64,000 bases of DNA. Source: Phoenix dactylifera. Its lineage: Eukaryota; Streptophyta; Magnoliopsida; Arecales; Arecaceae. The notes under the pieces are model-generated. The model ran no database searches. It was not told the origin of the DNA and was given only the letters and a program-made list of their open reading frames with translations. Position numbers and translations under genes: made by a program. Each line of letters starts with the position of its first letter. Within the stretch, counting starts at the first letter, position 1. The DNA is taken from assembly GCF_009389715.1 (NCBI RefSeq), contig NC_052399.1:3984938-4048937 (forward strand). The letters run 5' to 3'. Positions 1 through 11,200 of the stretch are shown in pieces.

Positions 1-210
1 GCAGCGAACAGGGATGACATAGAGAAGGCAGTCTCTAGGTTGATGGACGAAGGGGAGGAAGGGGACGAGAGAAGAAAGAGGGCCAAGGAGCTGGCTGGAA
101 AGGCTGTGAGGGCAATGGAAGGAGGAGGGTCATCCACGGAGAACATAGCACGCTTGATACAGTACACCTTGGAGCATGGAAACAGCGATACTCAAGAAAA
201 GGAACCTTAA
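1..210 (+). CDS. UDP-glycosyltransferase, C-terminal fragment (5' part outside window)
   Basis: Frame 1 is open from the first base to TAA at 208-210 and encodes the last 69 residues of a plant family-1 UDP-sugar glycosyltransferase. It starts AANRDDIEKAVSRLMDEGEE and ends in an acidic tail, DTQEKEP. It matches, almost without gaps, residues 431-498 of the complete UGT at 5466-6971, with roughly a dozen substitutions, so the two are tandem paralogues. The substrate-binding half and the PSPG box lie left of the window, so activity cannot be judged. The encoded part is the C-terminal helix region that packs back on the N-terminal domain in plant UGTs. The frame is undamaged, which suggests a recently functional gene. 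A close pseudogene with upstream damage cannot be excluded. Confidence 0.88.
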   Translation, partial: AANRDDIEKAVSRLMDEGEEGDERRKRAKELAGKAVRAMEGGGSSTENIARLIQYTLEHGNSDTQEKEP

Positions 211-757
211 ATGTATCGAGAATATATCTCACGGTTCATCTAGTCCCGGAATCCAACAAAACTGGGTCATGTAGACACATAATCGAAAAGCGTCCAACAA
301 AAGAGCTCGGTGCCAAATAATGATAATAATAGTTCTAATACGAAAGAACCCCATGAGACTGACAAGGGCATGTTTTGAACTAGCTGGAAAAGCATTTCGA
401 TCACCACCAAGAAGACGCCCAAACTTTGGGTCCGCATTTCGATCACAGCCCACCATGCAACCATATTTTAGGAGTTTACTCCAAAAGCATCAATATAGGT
501 TTTTTTAAGTTTAGGTTTAGTTAATCACATAATTGGTTCTCTTATTAAACTTAACTTAAACTTTATTTTTTATGTACCTTTGTATCCATATCTATATTCT
601 TTTGCAGAAGATTTTTCAACTAACTATCCGTATCTATATTTGTATCCAATCATCGAGGCTGAGCCACCTTGATGGTTGTCACCCTATTTTGAGAAGAAGA
701 GGGAGAGATCGACTCTCCCCTATTTTGGGGAAGAAGAGAGCCACTCTATTCTTTCAT

Positions 758-798
<41 letters not shown>

Positions 799-1430
799 TG
801 CTCTCTCACTCTCTCCTTGTTTTCTCTTCCTCTGTTTCTCTCTCTTCACATGGTTCCATAGACCCAGTAGGAGGATCCCAGATGTTCTCTTTATGGACCC
901 AAGTTGACCCCAATAGAAGGTCCTGGTCTAGTGTTGCTGCGACCACCCATCGTGCTAGCCTTCACTATGGAATTCGTCAGCAATCTTTGGACCCCAACCA
1001 TCAACAACCCAATATGTTACCCTTGTTGTGTTTGATACCTATTTCTTGATCTGATAATTTTGAAAATACTATTTTAACTATTTCGTACGATCGGGCACCA
1101 CTAGACTCTATCATCTTTAGTTCCTATTATGTTATTTGTACCATAGTCTAATTATTATTTCATAAGTTGAGTGGTTTGATTGGCTAGAGCAGATCGATCT
1201 GGATCGTCGAATGCTGCTATTTAATCGACTCTGTCCTTTCTTTACCCTCACTATTATCAAAAAAGTAATAGGCATTATCATCTATCTAGCCTCGTGTATC
1301 TTTCTATACAAAACTATTTTCATAGTCAGCCCTGGTTTTGTATGGAGCTGCAGTCATCCGGACATGAAGAAGCCCGACAAGATCTCACACTTTAGTTCAA
1401 AATTGAGGTAAGACCCTGGCCCATTATTTA
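211..1430. other. Intergenic; 3' flank shared with second UGT copy, then low-complexity DNA
   Basis: About 251-300 and 335-440 resemble two separated pieces downstream of the second UGT (near 8075-8120 and 11238-11345), so the duplication unit included this flank. A (CT)n microsatellite lies at 762-790 inside a pyrimidine-rich stretch. No supported gene was found; the short ORFs here show no family features. Confidence 0.6.
762..790. repeat. (CT)n microsatellite
   Basis: About 14 uninterrupted CT units followed by a longer imperfect pyrimidine tract up to about 845. Confidence 0.9.
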
Positions 1431-1940
1431 ATTTTTAATTCAATGAGAATAGAAAATATGGATAATTCAAATATTAAAACTCTTAAATTAGGTAATTGCT
1501 GAATAATTGATTCATTAATATGGTGAGTGATTGATGAAAGATAAGTTGATGTTATTTTGATATTAAATTGATTGGACATGTTAGGTGTGGATTGGTACCA
1601 TGGTAGCTGCATTGGATTGCAATAGAGGTAACAATTTCTATACTTGGTCACCAAATATATACATATATGTGTGTGTGTTTATTGGTTTGTACCACTGGAT
1701 TTGCATCGATAGATTTGGTTTGGCATGTGAGAATATGTTCTATATAATTTCCAGTACAAATATACTTGTATAAATATTATATGTATCATTTATTGAAAAC
1801 ATGATTATGTGAATAAGATAATTTGATTTGGAGACAAATGCACTATGTAAGTGGAAACTAATTTGATAAGAGAAATATGTAAATCAAATGAACAAGATAT
1901 GGTTTGGACTAAGCTCGTAATGGGATATATAGCCCCTAAG

Positions 1941-2107
1941 TGCTTATGCATGGGATAGCATTGACGAGCTTATGCGTGGCATAGCGTCCATAGGCTTACG
2001 CATGGGATAGCCTCCACGAGCTAATTGTAGGATAGCGTCCATGGGCATATGCATAGGATAACCTCGACGAGCTTATGCGTGGGAAAGCGTTCATAGGCTT
2101 AGTCTTG
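1941..2107. repeat. Minisatellite, about 52-bp unit, three copies
   Basis: Units begin near 1941, 1993 and 2044, with a degenerate fourth start near 2096. Each contains GGCTTATGCATGGGATAGC-like and CGAGCTTATGCGTGG-like halves, so the 52-bp unit looks like a doubled 26-bp motif. Copies differ by substitutions and small indels, so the array is not recent. No coding content. Confidence 0.75.
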
Positions 2108-2559
2108 GATTGGGTTGTGATCTTGGTTAGTCCAAATTCGGAAGATAATTGATATGAAATCTGAAAATCAACTTAATAAGAAATAGATGACATAACATAA
2201 AAAATTATTGTTGAACAATTGGTTACATTTGATATATATATATACACACACGCGCGCGCTTCTTTGAAAATATGATAATGAGAACTTATGTGTATATTAT
2301 TTTTATGATCTTTTCGAGTATTGATATGATATTATTTTTATCTTGTATTGCTAATTGATTATTTTTTTATTACTTATGGAGTAGGTCGTGTAGCAGTATG
2401 AGATTCTTACTAGGCTATAAAGCTCACAACCTTTTTTTTTTTTTTTTTAAGAGTTGTAGGCTGCAAGTGGCTTAATATTTGGCTATAGTTGCTTGGCTAT
2501 GGTTGAGATTGCATAAAAATGAATAAATAGATAGAGTATCATTGTTTATAAATTAAGAT

Positions 2560-3560
2560 CATTTTTGATCGGGGAACCAAGCTGAGGGCATTGCCAGTTT
2601 CATCAAGCATGACGATTGGCTCACAAACTTTAGGACCCCATTGAGATTCGAGGCAACAAATGAGTTTCAAGACCTATGCATACACACTAAGGCAAGTTCA
2701 ACTCACGACCGAGAAAGATAAAAGAGAATGGAAGTGGTCTCTTACAAAACGATTTTCGGTCAACGGTTGCTACAGCTTCCTGATTCACGGAGGTGTCGTG
2801 TCATTCTTCGGTGGGATTATATGGAAATTGGCCATTCCGGAAAAGATAAAAACTTTCAAGTGGCTATGTTATACCAACAAAATACTCACCGCAAATAACC
2901 TAGCTGGACGGGGCTTTGTAGTTTGTAACTGTTGCCCCCTCTGCGAAGATCATGAGGAGACAGTGGACCACCTGATGTTGGACTGCCACTATGCTTGAGC
3001 CTTCTGGAAGCATCTTCTTGAAGGAATGCAGACATAATCCCTCCCAAACATCCTTTTTTTTTTTCCTTGATTTTTTTTTTGATATAAAGGGAGGCAAAAG
3101 GAGCCACCTTGAAAATTAATCGTATTTACAACAGAGATGAGGGGCAAAGATGAGTTACATTATCAAGGGAGGAGTGAAACAGATGCGACAAAAAAAAGCT
3201 AATTAACTCCAAACCAAATGTCTGATAGCCAGGACAGAGAATGTTGATGCTCGAGCCACTAGAACAATCTTTTTGACCTCTAGCATAAATGTCGAAAAAC
3301 TCTGAAGTCTAAAGAAATGAGAACTACAATGGATGCTCTGCTCGCAGTGGGATTCTGGTGCATATAGAAGGAAAGAAATGGAAGAATTTTCAGATACAAG
3401 GCTTACTCGCACATGGAGGTGGTCAGGCAAATGATTCACCTGTTCAAATATTGGACGTCAGAAGCGCGGGAACACTCCTTCCTCCAAGCTGCTGGGAGTG
3501 CTCACCAAGAGATAAGGAAACAATATAGCAAAGCTTCTGAAAATCGAAGAAGCTCACAAA
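2560..3560 (+). mobile_element. LINE (L1-type) fragment: RT zinc-binding domain, degenerate
   Basis: 2660-2997 translates to a typical zf-RVT segment of plant L1 LINE ORF2. It has WKWSLTKRFSVNGCYSFL, then IWKLAIPEKIKTFKWLCY, then CPLCEDHEETVDHLMLDC with the C-x2-C and H-x4-C ligands. The frame then stops. Later pieces recover LINE similarity in another frame (near 3340-3400, AVGFWCI then KERNGRIF, the usual lWkeRNrRiF signature). Stops, frameshifts and a T-rich block at 3050-3080 show it is dead. EN, most of RT and the RNase H are absent. Both ends are approximate. Confidence 0.75.
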
Positions 3561-5330
3561 GGGTGACGACGATTCCGGTTACCATGCAAACATGCATGGG
3601 GTGGAACGAAGGGAATAGCTTTAAACATGCATGGCACTGTTATGTTAACTGAAACGTAAAGGGAAACCCAGCTTTAAACCAGCTGGTACCTAGCTCACAA
3701 AGGGAATAATTGCTTCCAAGTCATTGATATATCATGTTAAGTTATTGATATGTCATGTTAAGAGAAAACCCTAGCTGGACATTTATTAGTCCCTATTATC
3801 ATTTTGTTAAAAAAAGATATATCAACAGTGTTGGGATAAAATTAGTCATGACACTAGATAAGTTCAATTACAATCAAATTATTGACAAAATATTATAGTG
3901 AATATAAACAGAAGTCATGCTTATAAAGAAGATAAAAGTTCATCAAATTCATTAAATAAAATAAAACAAAATAAAAAATATGACTGCAAAAACCGAAGTC
4001 CCCCTTCCTAGATCTATATTAGCTATTGATTTATAGATTTGACATATCTTGAACCATCATTGGACTTCAAATTTGAGCCAATCATCAATGCTACTTTGGC
4101 TACGGGCCAAGCCCTGTGAGGAGACTCCAAAGTATACATATAGACCATAAATATCCCTTTTTAATAAATATCATCAACTTATAACTAACGAAAAAAAAAT
4201 CTCAATACAAAGACTCAAGGGTAACAGTGATGATAATACCATAAATACAAAGAAGAAGAATGAGAGTATAACCATCTAGTTAAATAATAAACAATGAGTT
4301 ATTTGTAGATAATAATAGGAAACCCAAAATCTTGGACGAACAAGCTTATAAAGAAAGAAGTCGACGCCTCATAAAAACAGTAGCACTACGATGATACAGA
4401 CCATCCATCTCACGATTACTCATTAATCTCTAAACAATCAAGAGAGAGTAGATCCTTATCATCACCATACCGTAGAAAATCAAAATTTTTAATTGCATGG
4501 TTTTTAATAAGATTATGAATAGCCACAATTATAGTGATATGGCAAAGATATGCCATAATTACAAAAATTGGCCAGCTATACAATATCATAAGGAAATACA
4601 TGCCATGATTTGTTTTCTTGTATAATATTATTTATTTCATAAAAATATATGATGTTGCCGCTCAAAATCCAACCTGACAAGTGGACAGACTGATAGATGA
4701 GTTGCCCTACTCAGTGGAGTTGGTCAAGCGCAGCATAGCGCTAGAGCTGTTATGCAACCACAGAAATTAATCAAAGGGTCATTAGAATGTAGCAAGCTAG
4801 AGACTCTCCGATGCTTAAGTCAAACAGAGTTTTGAAAGAAAATAGGAGAGATAAAGAGAGGTAGAAGTTTTAAATGTGGCGATAGAAGTTTTCTTCATTA
4901 TACTTGGGGGCATGCCTGGTATTTATAGAGGAAAGGATGCGAATATATGTAATTAGATTTTCAAGATTTGCCGACGAGCAGTTAATCTCTTTCTATATCC
5001 GCCGATCAGGGCAACGAAGATATTTCTTTTCAAATGCACTGTAATTGAGTGCTTTTCTTATCTGCTGGTTAATTATGATATTTCTTTTTGGGCAAATAAA
5101 GATCGTGCCAAGCTATAATTGATCGTAGATCTAATTGGTCATTGATTTGTTTGATTCGGTGGGCTGAGTTGTCTTATGAAATTTTAGGAATGGCCGACGT
5201 GAGCCGTACCATATATCATAATATATTGGCTTATATATTATGATTTGCTTTTTATTTTTTAGAATAGGAGTAAATCTTATAGGCACAGTAATTAGTAAAG
5301 TAGATTTGCTGGCGTTAATGCATGATACGC
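3561..5330. other. Intergenic, no gene recognised
   Basis: AT-rich DNA without a credible ORF. A TATTTATAG-containing stretch near 4918-4926 after a purine-rich block could belong to an old LTR, but no second LTR or primer-binding site is visible. A short direct repeat of a TTGATATATCATGTTAAG-like unit occurs at about 3722-3760. Confidence 0.5.
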
Positions 5331-5337
5331 TGCCGCT

Positions 5338-5344
5338 TATAAAC
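5338..5344 (+). promoter_or_regulatory. TATA box and CT-rich initiator patch of the complete UGT gene
   Basis: TATAAAC lies 122 bp before the start codon, and a (CT)n pyrimidine patch follows at 5352-5368, the usual plant core-promoter arrangement. Transcription probably starts near 5370, giving a 5' UTR of about 95 nt. The position is inferred from spacing. Confidence 0.6.
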
Positions 5345-5465
5345 ATTGGCCCCTCTCTCTCTCTCTCTTTTTCTCATCTATGGCATGTCAGTCGGCGTTG
5401 ATTCCTTGATAGTGTCCACAAATAAACCTCTGCGCTTTAGCTAGAGACTTGCGTCCGTTCCTCCG

Positions 5466-6971
5466 ATGGCCAACCAAGGTACCATGAATGGTCTAAGCAG
5501 TCGCAAGCTTCACTTCATTTTGGTCCCTCTGATAGCCCAAGGGCACATGATCCCCATGGTCGACTTGGCTCGCTTACTCGCGGAACGAGGTACCCGTGTC
5601 AGCCTCATCACCACCCCAGTGAACGCCGCACGAATCAAGACCATCGTCAACCGAGTGGAGGAATCTGGTCTTCCGATCGACTTTGTCGAGCTCCAATTTC
5701 CTTGCACCGAAGCTGGGCTTCCGGAGGGTTGCGAGAATATGGATCTCCTCCCTTCAGAGGACTATTTAAGGACATTTTTCGAAGCCATGCACTTGCTCCG
5801 AGAACCCCTGGCTCGGTACCTGCATGCACAACGGCCCCGTCCAACATGCATGATCACCGACATGTGCAACCCATGGACGGCGGATCTCGCTCGCGAGCTT
5901 CGGATGCCACGGCTCATCTTTCACGGGCCCTCTTGCTTCTCCCTAACGTGCTTCGCTCTCATGCAGCAACACGGGATCTACGACCGCATAACCGATGATT
6001 TCGAGCCCATCCTCGTACCTGAGATGCCACAACCATTTGAGGTCACGAAAGCCATTGCCCCAGGCTTCTTCAATGTGCCAGGGTGGGAAAAGATTCGATC
6101 GGGGATTCAAGAAGCGGAGTCGACGGCAGACGGGGTGGTGATGAACACTTTTGATGATCTGGAGCATTCATATATCGAGCTCTACAAGAAGGTGACAGGA
6201 AAGAAGGTCTGGACCATCGGGCCATTGTCTCTCTACAACAAGGACCTTGACGACAAGGCTGCGAGAGGGAACAACTCTGCTATTGACCGCCACCGAGTTA
6301 TGGACTGGCTCGAGTCGAGGAAGCCGAAGTCCGTGCTCTATGTTAGCTTTGGTAGCATTGCGCAGACGCGCCCTTGCCAACTCATTGAAATAGGGTGCGG
6401 TTTGGAGGCATCCAACCAGCCCTTCATCTGGGTGATCAAGGATGTGGAGAGGACGCCGGAGGTGGACAAATGGCTGTCGGAGGGATTCGAGGAGAGGGTA
6501 AGCACCAGGGGTCTTGTAATTACGGGGTGGGCGCCGCAGGTGGTCATCCTGTCGCACCCTGCCATCGGAGGATTTATGACACACTGCGGATGGAACTCGA
6601 TCTTGGAGGCCATGTCCGCGGGCATGCCAATGATAACATGGCCTTTCTTTGGGGACCAATTCCTCAACGAGAAGTTGCTTGTGGATGTGTTGGGCATTGG
6701 CGTGGCAGTCGGGGTGAAAGTGCCCTTCCACTATGTCCCGAAAGACAGTCCGCCGGCAGCGAAGAGGGATGACATACAGAAGGCAGTCTCTAGGTTGATG
6801 GATGAAGGGGAGGAGGGGGAAGAGAGAAGAAAGAGGGCCAAGGAGCTGGCTGGAAAAGCGGTGAGAGCAATGGAGGAAGGAGGGTCATCCTTTGAGAACA
6901 TAGCACTAATGATTCAGTACGCCTTGGAGCATGGAAACGATGATCCTGAGGAAGAGGAACATAATGTTTAG
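5466..6971 (+). CDS. UDP-glycosyltransferase, UGT73-like, 501 aa, intronless
   Basis: A complete single-exon plant family-1 glycosyltransferase that would transfer a sugar from a UDP-sugar to a small lipophilic acceptor (flavonoid, terpenoid or hormone) in the cytosol. The catalytic-base His is H27 in QGHMIP and its partner Asp is D132 in MITDMCNPW. The 44-residue PSPG donor-binding box runs from W355 (WAPQVVILSHPAIGGFMTHC) to Q398 in PFFGDQ; a terminal Gln usually goes with glucose preference. The N-terminal HFILVPLIAQGHMIPMVDLA and the HCGWNSILEAMSAGMPM core are UGT73-type. Length is normal for the family. There is no signal peptide or membrane anchor. The acceptor cannot be read from sequence. 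The gene is a tandem partner of the fragment at 1-210. The last three codons and the stop (HNV-TAG) appear to come from inserted DNA. Confidence 0.95.
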   Translation: MANQGTMNGLSSRKLHFILVPLIAQGHMIPMVDLARLLAERGTRVSLITTPVNAARIKTIVNRVEESGLPIDFVELQFPCTEAGLPEGCENMDLLPSEDYLRTFFEAMHLLREPLARYLHAQRPRPTCMITDMCNPWTADLARELRMPRLIFHGPSCFSLTCFALMQQHGIYDRITDDFEPILVPEMPQPFEVTKAIAPGFFNVPGWEKIRSGIQEAESTADGVVMNTFDDLEHSYIELYKKVTGKKVWTIGPLSLYNKDLDDKAARGNNSAIDRHRVMDWLESRKPKSVLYVSFGSIAQTRPCQLIEIGCGLEASNQPFIWVIKDVERTPEVDKWLSEGFEERVSTRGLVITGWAPQVVILSHPAIGGFMTHCGWNSILEAMSAGMPMITWPFFGDQFLNEKLLVDVLGIGVAVGVKVPFHYVPKDSPPAAKRDDIQKAVSRLMDEGEEGEERRKRAKELAGKAVRAMEEGGSSFENIALMIQYALEHGNDDPEEEEHNV

Positions 6972-7764
6972 AGATTTGTATGTTAAGCGCCCTTCTTTGG
7001 AGGGTAAACATTTTATCTTAAAATCCGTATTTTTCCGTGTAAGTATGTTTTAACCAACAGTTAGACGGAAAAATAATTTATCCATATCTTTTTTTGCATT
7101 GAAAAATCGCTCCGAAATTTATTATTCATGTTTTTTCACATGACTACTTTTTCAAGTAAGTTGCTAAGATTTATCTATATTTCTCAACATATCTTTTATT
7201 ATATAATATTTATTTATTATATTATATATAATATATATAATTATGTTATTGTATATTTTAATATATTAGTATAATATAATATATGATATGACATTCAAAT
7301 ATAATATATTATAACCATAAGTTATATTTTATAATAGTAACATTATTATATGAGAATTATATTTATATTATTTTTATATTATATTGTATTTTATAGTATA
7401 TTATATCATATTATATTATATAATATATAATATGATATAGAGAATGTATTATATTATATTACAACATTATATATTATATAATTATATATTACATATTATA
7501 TATTCTATATTATTACTATTATTATTATTATGATAGGGTTAGGGGTATTTTAGGAACAAATTAAAAAATTATTATTCAAGCTAATGGAAGAATGATTTAC
7601 CCATCTTCTAGGAGGGTAAGACTTTTTCTTCATTTCATGAGTAAAAATGCTACCCATGGAAATATAACTTGCCTATCTAGAGAAGCATAAGAATATAGGT
7701 AAGTTGGTCAACGAATAAGTTGACAATTTTTTCATAATATTTACCCACCATATAACATGTCCTA
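6961..7764. mobile_element. AT-rich inserted element at the UGT stop codon (putative 9-bp target duplication)
   Basis: The first UGT copy reads ...GGAACCTTAAATGTATCGA across its stop. In the second copy the left half ends in AAGAGGAAC (6952-6960), and the right half resumes about 800 bp later with AAGGGGAAC (7765-7773) followed by CCTTAAATGTGTCGA. The 804 bp between look inserted, with a 9-bp duplication matching 8/9. Its core (7180-7545) is almost pure A/T with many palindromes. No transposase or clear inverted ends were seen. A 9-bp duplication would fit a Mutator-like element, but the class is uncertain. Confidence 0.5.
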
Positions 7765-7773
7765 AAGGGGAAC

Positions 7774-8139
7774 CCTTAAATGTGTCGAATGTTATTGTTA
7801 TTTATAGTTTGTATAACCTCATATGGTCTTCGTTGAGAAGTTCAATTCGACAGCTTCCTCATTGTAATAGTATTTAAGTTGCTCCTAGGTGCACTAATCA
7901 CCGGATATGTGGCTTCTCATATTTAAGTTGGATTGATATGTACGCTAGAACCCATTGAAATCTTTGAAAAGGACGGATCAGCCATCAAACTTTGGAACTA
8001 AATTAAGCGACAGTTTTTCTCAAAAAAAAAAAAAAATCAGAGAGACCAAGTCTCATATTTGACCTAGTCTCGGCCTCCAACAAAACTGGGTCATGTCGAT
8101 ACGTACTCGACAAGCGTCCCACAGTAGAGTTTCCTGCCA
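7774..8139. other. 3' flank of second UGT, homologous to 211-310
   Basis: Starts with CCTTAAATGTGTCGA and contains CCAACAAAACTGGGTCATGT (8077-8096), both shared with the flank of the first UGT. It is about 270 bp longer than the first copy and holds an A14 run near 8022. No gene. Confidence 0.55.
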
Positions 8140-11100
8140 AACTCTTCCGCACGCTAAAAGCTGGAGACTGATGGGGACTCGAGGAAAGCATGAAAGCTGG
8201 AGAGATCGTCGACGTCGGAATAGAGAAAAGCTGTGATTCTTCTCCAGTGGAGGAGAACCCTCAAGCTTCACCGCCGGATCCTGGAGGGAGAACGTCGTCT
8301 CGATGCCTTGCGGGATGTAAACTAGAGAGAAGCTAACTCGGAGCAGCAGCAAGGTTCTCAAGGTAGAACCTGGGCTGGAGTGTTACCTGGGGAAGAGACG
8401 TTATCGATGCAAGACTCAACCTATCTCGGAGGAGGAAATCAATCGTCTGCAGGAAAAGTTCGCAGACTCTACTGTTTTCACGGACGACAGGATTGAAGGT
8501 GTGAGTAGGAAGTGGACGAATTCCCTGATTGGGAAGTTACTGGGTAAGGGTCCTCCCCCCTCTGATTTCCTCTGTAAAGAACTAAAGAAGGGATGGTAGG
8601 CGGCTGGGAACTTTAGGATCGTTCCTTTGTCTGCGGGACATCTGGTCTTTCAGCTTCAGAAGGAAGAGGAAAGGTTGTGGGTCATGGCGAATGGGCCATG
8701 AATTGTTGCTGGACAGCTCCTCGCTCTTGAGCCTTGGCATCCCAACTTCACTGCAGGAATGGATTCCGTCACCAGTGCTACTCTTTGGCTTCGTTTCCCT
8801 GATCTTCCTATACAACAGTGGGAATGGAATATGCTCCTGAGATAATTGCATCTACCGCTGGGGTTCCTAAATTCTTTGATGGTCATCAAAGCTGTCATGA
8901 AAAAGGCCTACAATAAAAATGTCGTGGGCGTATCTGGATGCCGTCCTCAACCACAATGGTATTCATCAGAATTTTATTAAACGGATTATGTGATGCATCC
9001 GCAGTCCATCTTTCTTCATCCTCATGGTTAATTAATGGCTGTCCGTCAAGATGGTTCTTCTCTTCGTGGGGATTAAGGCAAGGGTGTCGATCCTTAATTT
9101 GTCCCCCCCACATTTTTATTCTTTTGCTCTGGCATGCTCTCGAAGTCATTGCAAGAATTAGCTCAAACTAATGCTCTTAAGGAATGTCAACCAAAACCAG
9201 CAGGCCCTTGTTTCCCACATCTTATGTTTGTAAAAGATAAACAGCACAAAGAACTGATCAAGAATGGTGTATTCTTGATGAAGAACAATGGAGAAATGAG
9301 GCTAGGATGTTACTATTTGAAAATAGACTCAAATTTCATTGATTCAAGTGTATGTTCCAAAGTTACAAAGCTGGAAAATTTATAGGCAAATTTCCATACG
9401 AATTTACACTAATTAATGACACAACTTTCTAAGAGACAAGAACCAAGTTTCTAAAACATATTCAAAGTAATAATAAATTCTTCTCAAGAAATGAAGTTTA
9501 TGAAAGAAAATTCATGAACCACAGAAACCAAAGTGACAACATAAATTCTTCCCAACCAACGAAGTTCATGAATCAGAAAATTCATGAACCACAGAAACCA
9601 AAGAGACAACATTAACTAACCTTGGAAACCAAAAAGACAAAAGCCATAAGTCAAAGAGACAAAACATATGTCTAGCTTATAATTTCTAACAATGTTTGCT
9701 GATGATTGATTGCTGCTTGCTCGGGCCAATATTAATAGAGCTAATGATTTGGTGCTTAGAGAGGCTATTATGAATTATTGCAGTCAATCTGGTCAGAGAG
9801 TTAATATCCTTAAATCTTATATGCAATTCAGCCGAAAAGACCTCGCCTAGAGTGAAACAGCAGATTCTTAATATAATGAACATCTCTTTGAAAGATGGTT
9901 TGCGGAATTACCTTGGAGTGCCGTTATTTACATCTATCTTCTTTCAAATGTTTCCGTCCCAAGGTATGTTCTTAACGATTTGGAGAAGATTTTTTAAGGC
10001 TTTTATATGGTGTCATCAAGTCCGCACAAGGAAATTGCATTTGACTTCATGGGACAAAGTCTGTGTGGAAAAGAAAAGTGGGCTTGGTTTACAATGAATA
10101 AATTTACGTAGAGAGGCGGCGATGGGTAAAGCTGCTGGAAACCTCGTTATCCAAAACATTTCCTTGTGGACCAAGTTGGTTGAATCAAAGTTACAACTTC
10201 AGGACATGAAAGCTCTCATTTGTTACACAACATTGTCAGTATGGAATAACGGAAACAGATTTTTATTCGAACGAAAACAATGCAACCCAGCAAATGTTCT
10301 CTTCTCTGCTCACCGTTTAGCCGAAGAATTCATCCATACCTCAAAAGGAGTTAAATGAAGCCAGTCAGCTACGGCCCTGGGGTACCGGTAGCTTAGTGAG
10401 CTCTTCTCAGTCCCATCTTAGACTAGTTTCTTGGGTACGGCCTGGATAAAATCAATTTTGATGCCTCATAGTCTGAAAATGAAGCAGATTTGGGTTATAT
10501 TATAAGAGATCATCATGGATTATTACTTCGAGATCATTTGCTTTTTCAGTTCCAGAAGCTGAGTTACAAGCAGCCTGGAAAGAGTTATTAGTGGCAATTT
10601 TGTAACTTGGTGTTAAGAAAATCTGAATTGAGGGAGACTCTCTGTCATGCCCTGACCCCAAAATCGCTATTTGAAGGCATGAACAGCCGCTGCATACTTT
10701 CAAATTAAGACTAACCCTATAAGCATATAAGGCATTTGTCCTGTCAGTGAACCCAATATAATTTGGAATTTATACAGTTCATATATAGGACAAAATAACT
10801 AAGCTATTGACCCAAAATATCTCACTCTCTCACAGTCATTAGTTGGATTTCTGATTTTTAGACAAAAAGAGATTCTTTGGGTTCGACCTCTTGACTTCTT
10901 TATGGTCTCACATGCTTTCAGAGAGTCAAACAAGCCGGCAGATAGCTATCAACATTGCTTGACTTTCATGAGTATTAGCGTAATTTTAAGGATCATGTAA
11001 TAACTTGTATCAGCCTATAATAAAATTACTTTTCTCAATCTCTTGTTTTTTTATAAATATTTTAACAATGAATTCCACTCGTTCTCCAACCTTCCTCACC

Positions 11101-11200
11101 ACATTAAACATTTGGTTTTGGCGGATTCATGTGGTGTTCAGGTTTCTTTGCTTGTAATTTTTCAGTTTTTTGTTTCTTTTGGGGCTTTGGCCCCCTTTTG
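8140..11200 (+). mobile_element. LINE (L1-type), internally deleted and degenerate
   Basis: 8415-8850 translates, with interruptions, to a plant LINE ORF1 DUF4283 domain (GNFRIVPLSAGHLVFQLQ; SATLWLRFPDLPIQQW). By about 8895 it changes directly to reverse transcriptase: LDAVLNHNGIHQNF, NGCPSRWFFSSWGLRQGC. The endonuclease and N-terminal RT are missing, so there was an internal deletion. The RT FADD site follows at 9692 after a nested LTR, then LLLARANINRANDLV, YLGVPLF and LTSWDKVCVEKKSGLGLQ to 10096. RNase H remnants (NFDAS, LGYIIRDHHGLLL) lie at 10450-10560. Several stops prevent function. It separates two flank pieces that adjoin in the first UGT copy; boundaries are approximate. Confidence 0.82.
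9229..9691 (-). mobile_element. Solo Copia-type LTR nested in the LINE
   Basis: On the minus strand this 463-bp segment starts TGTTAGAAATTATAAG and ends ATCTTTTACA, so it has the 5'-TG...CA-3' ends of an LTR. It is flanked by a perfect 5-bp duplication, ATGTT (9224-9228 and 9692-9696). A TATA-like CCTATAAATT motif lies in its downstream third, as expected before the R region. There is no gag-pol, so unequal recombination between two LTRs most likely removed the interior. It interrupts the RT active-site region, between HLMF and the FADD codons. Confidence 0.85.

Noticed and set aside
6168-6731. 187-residue minus-strand ORF over the UGT
   Set aside because: Antisense shadow of a GC-rich coding exon.
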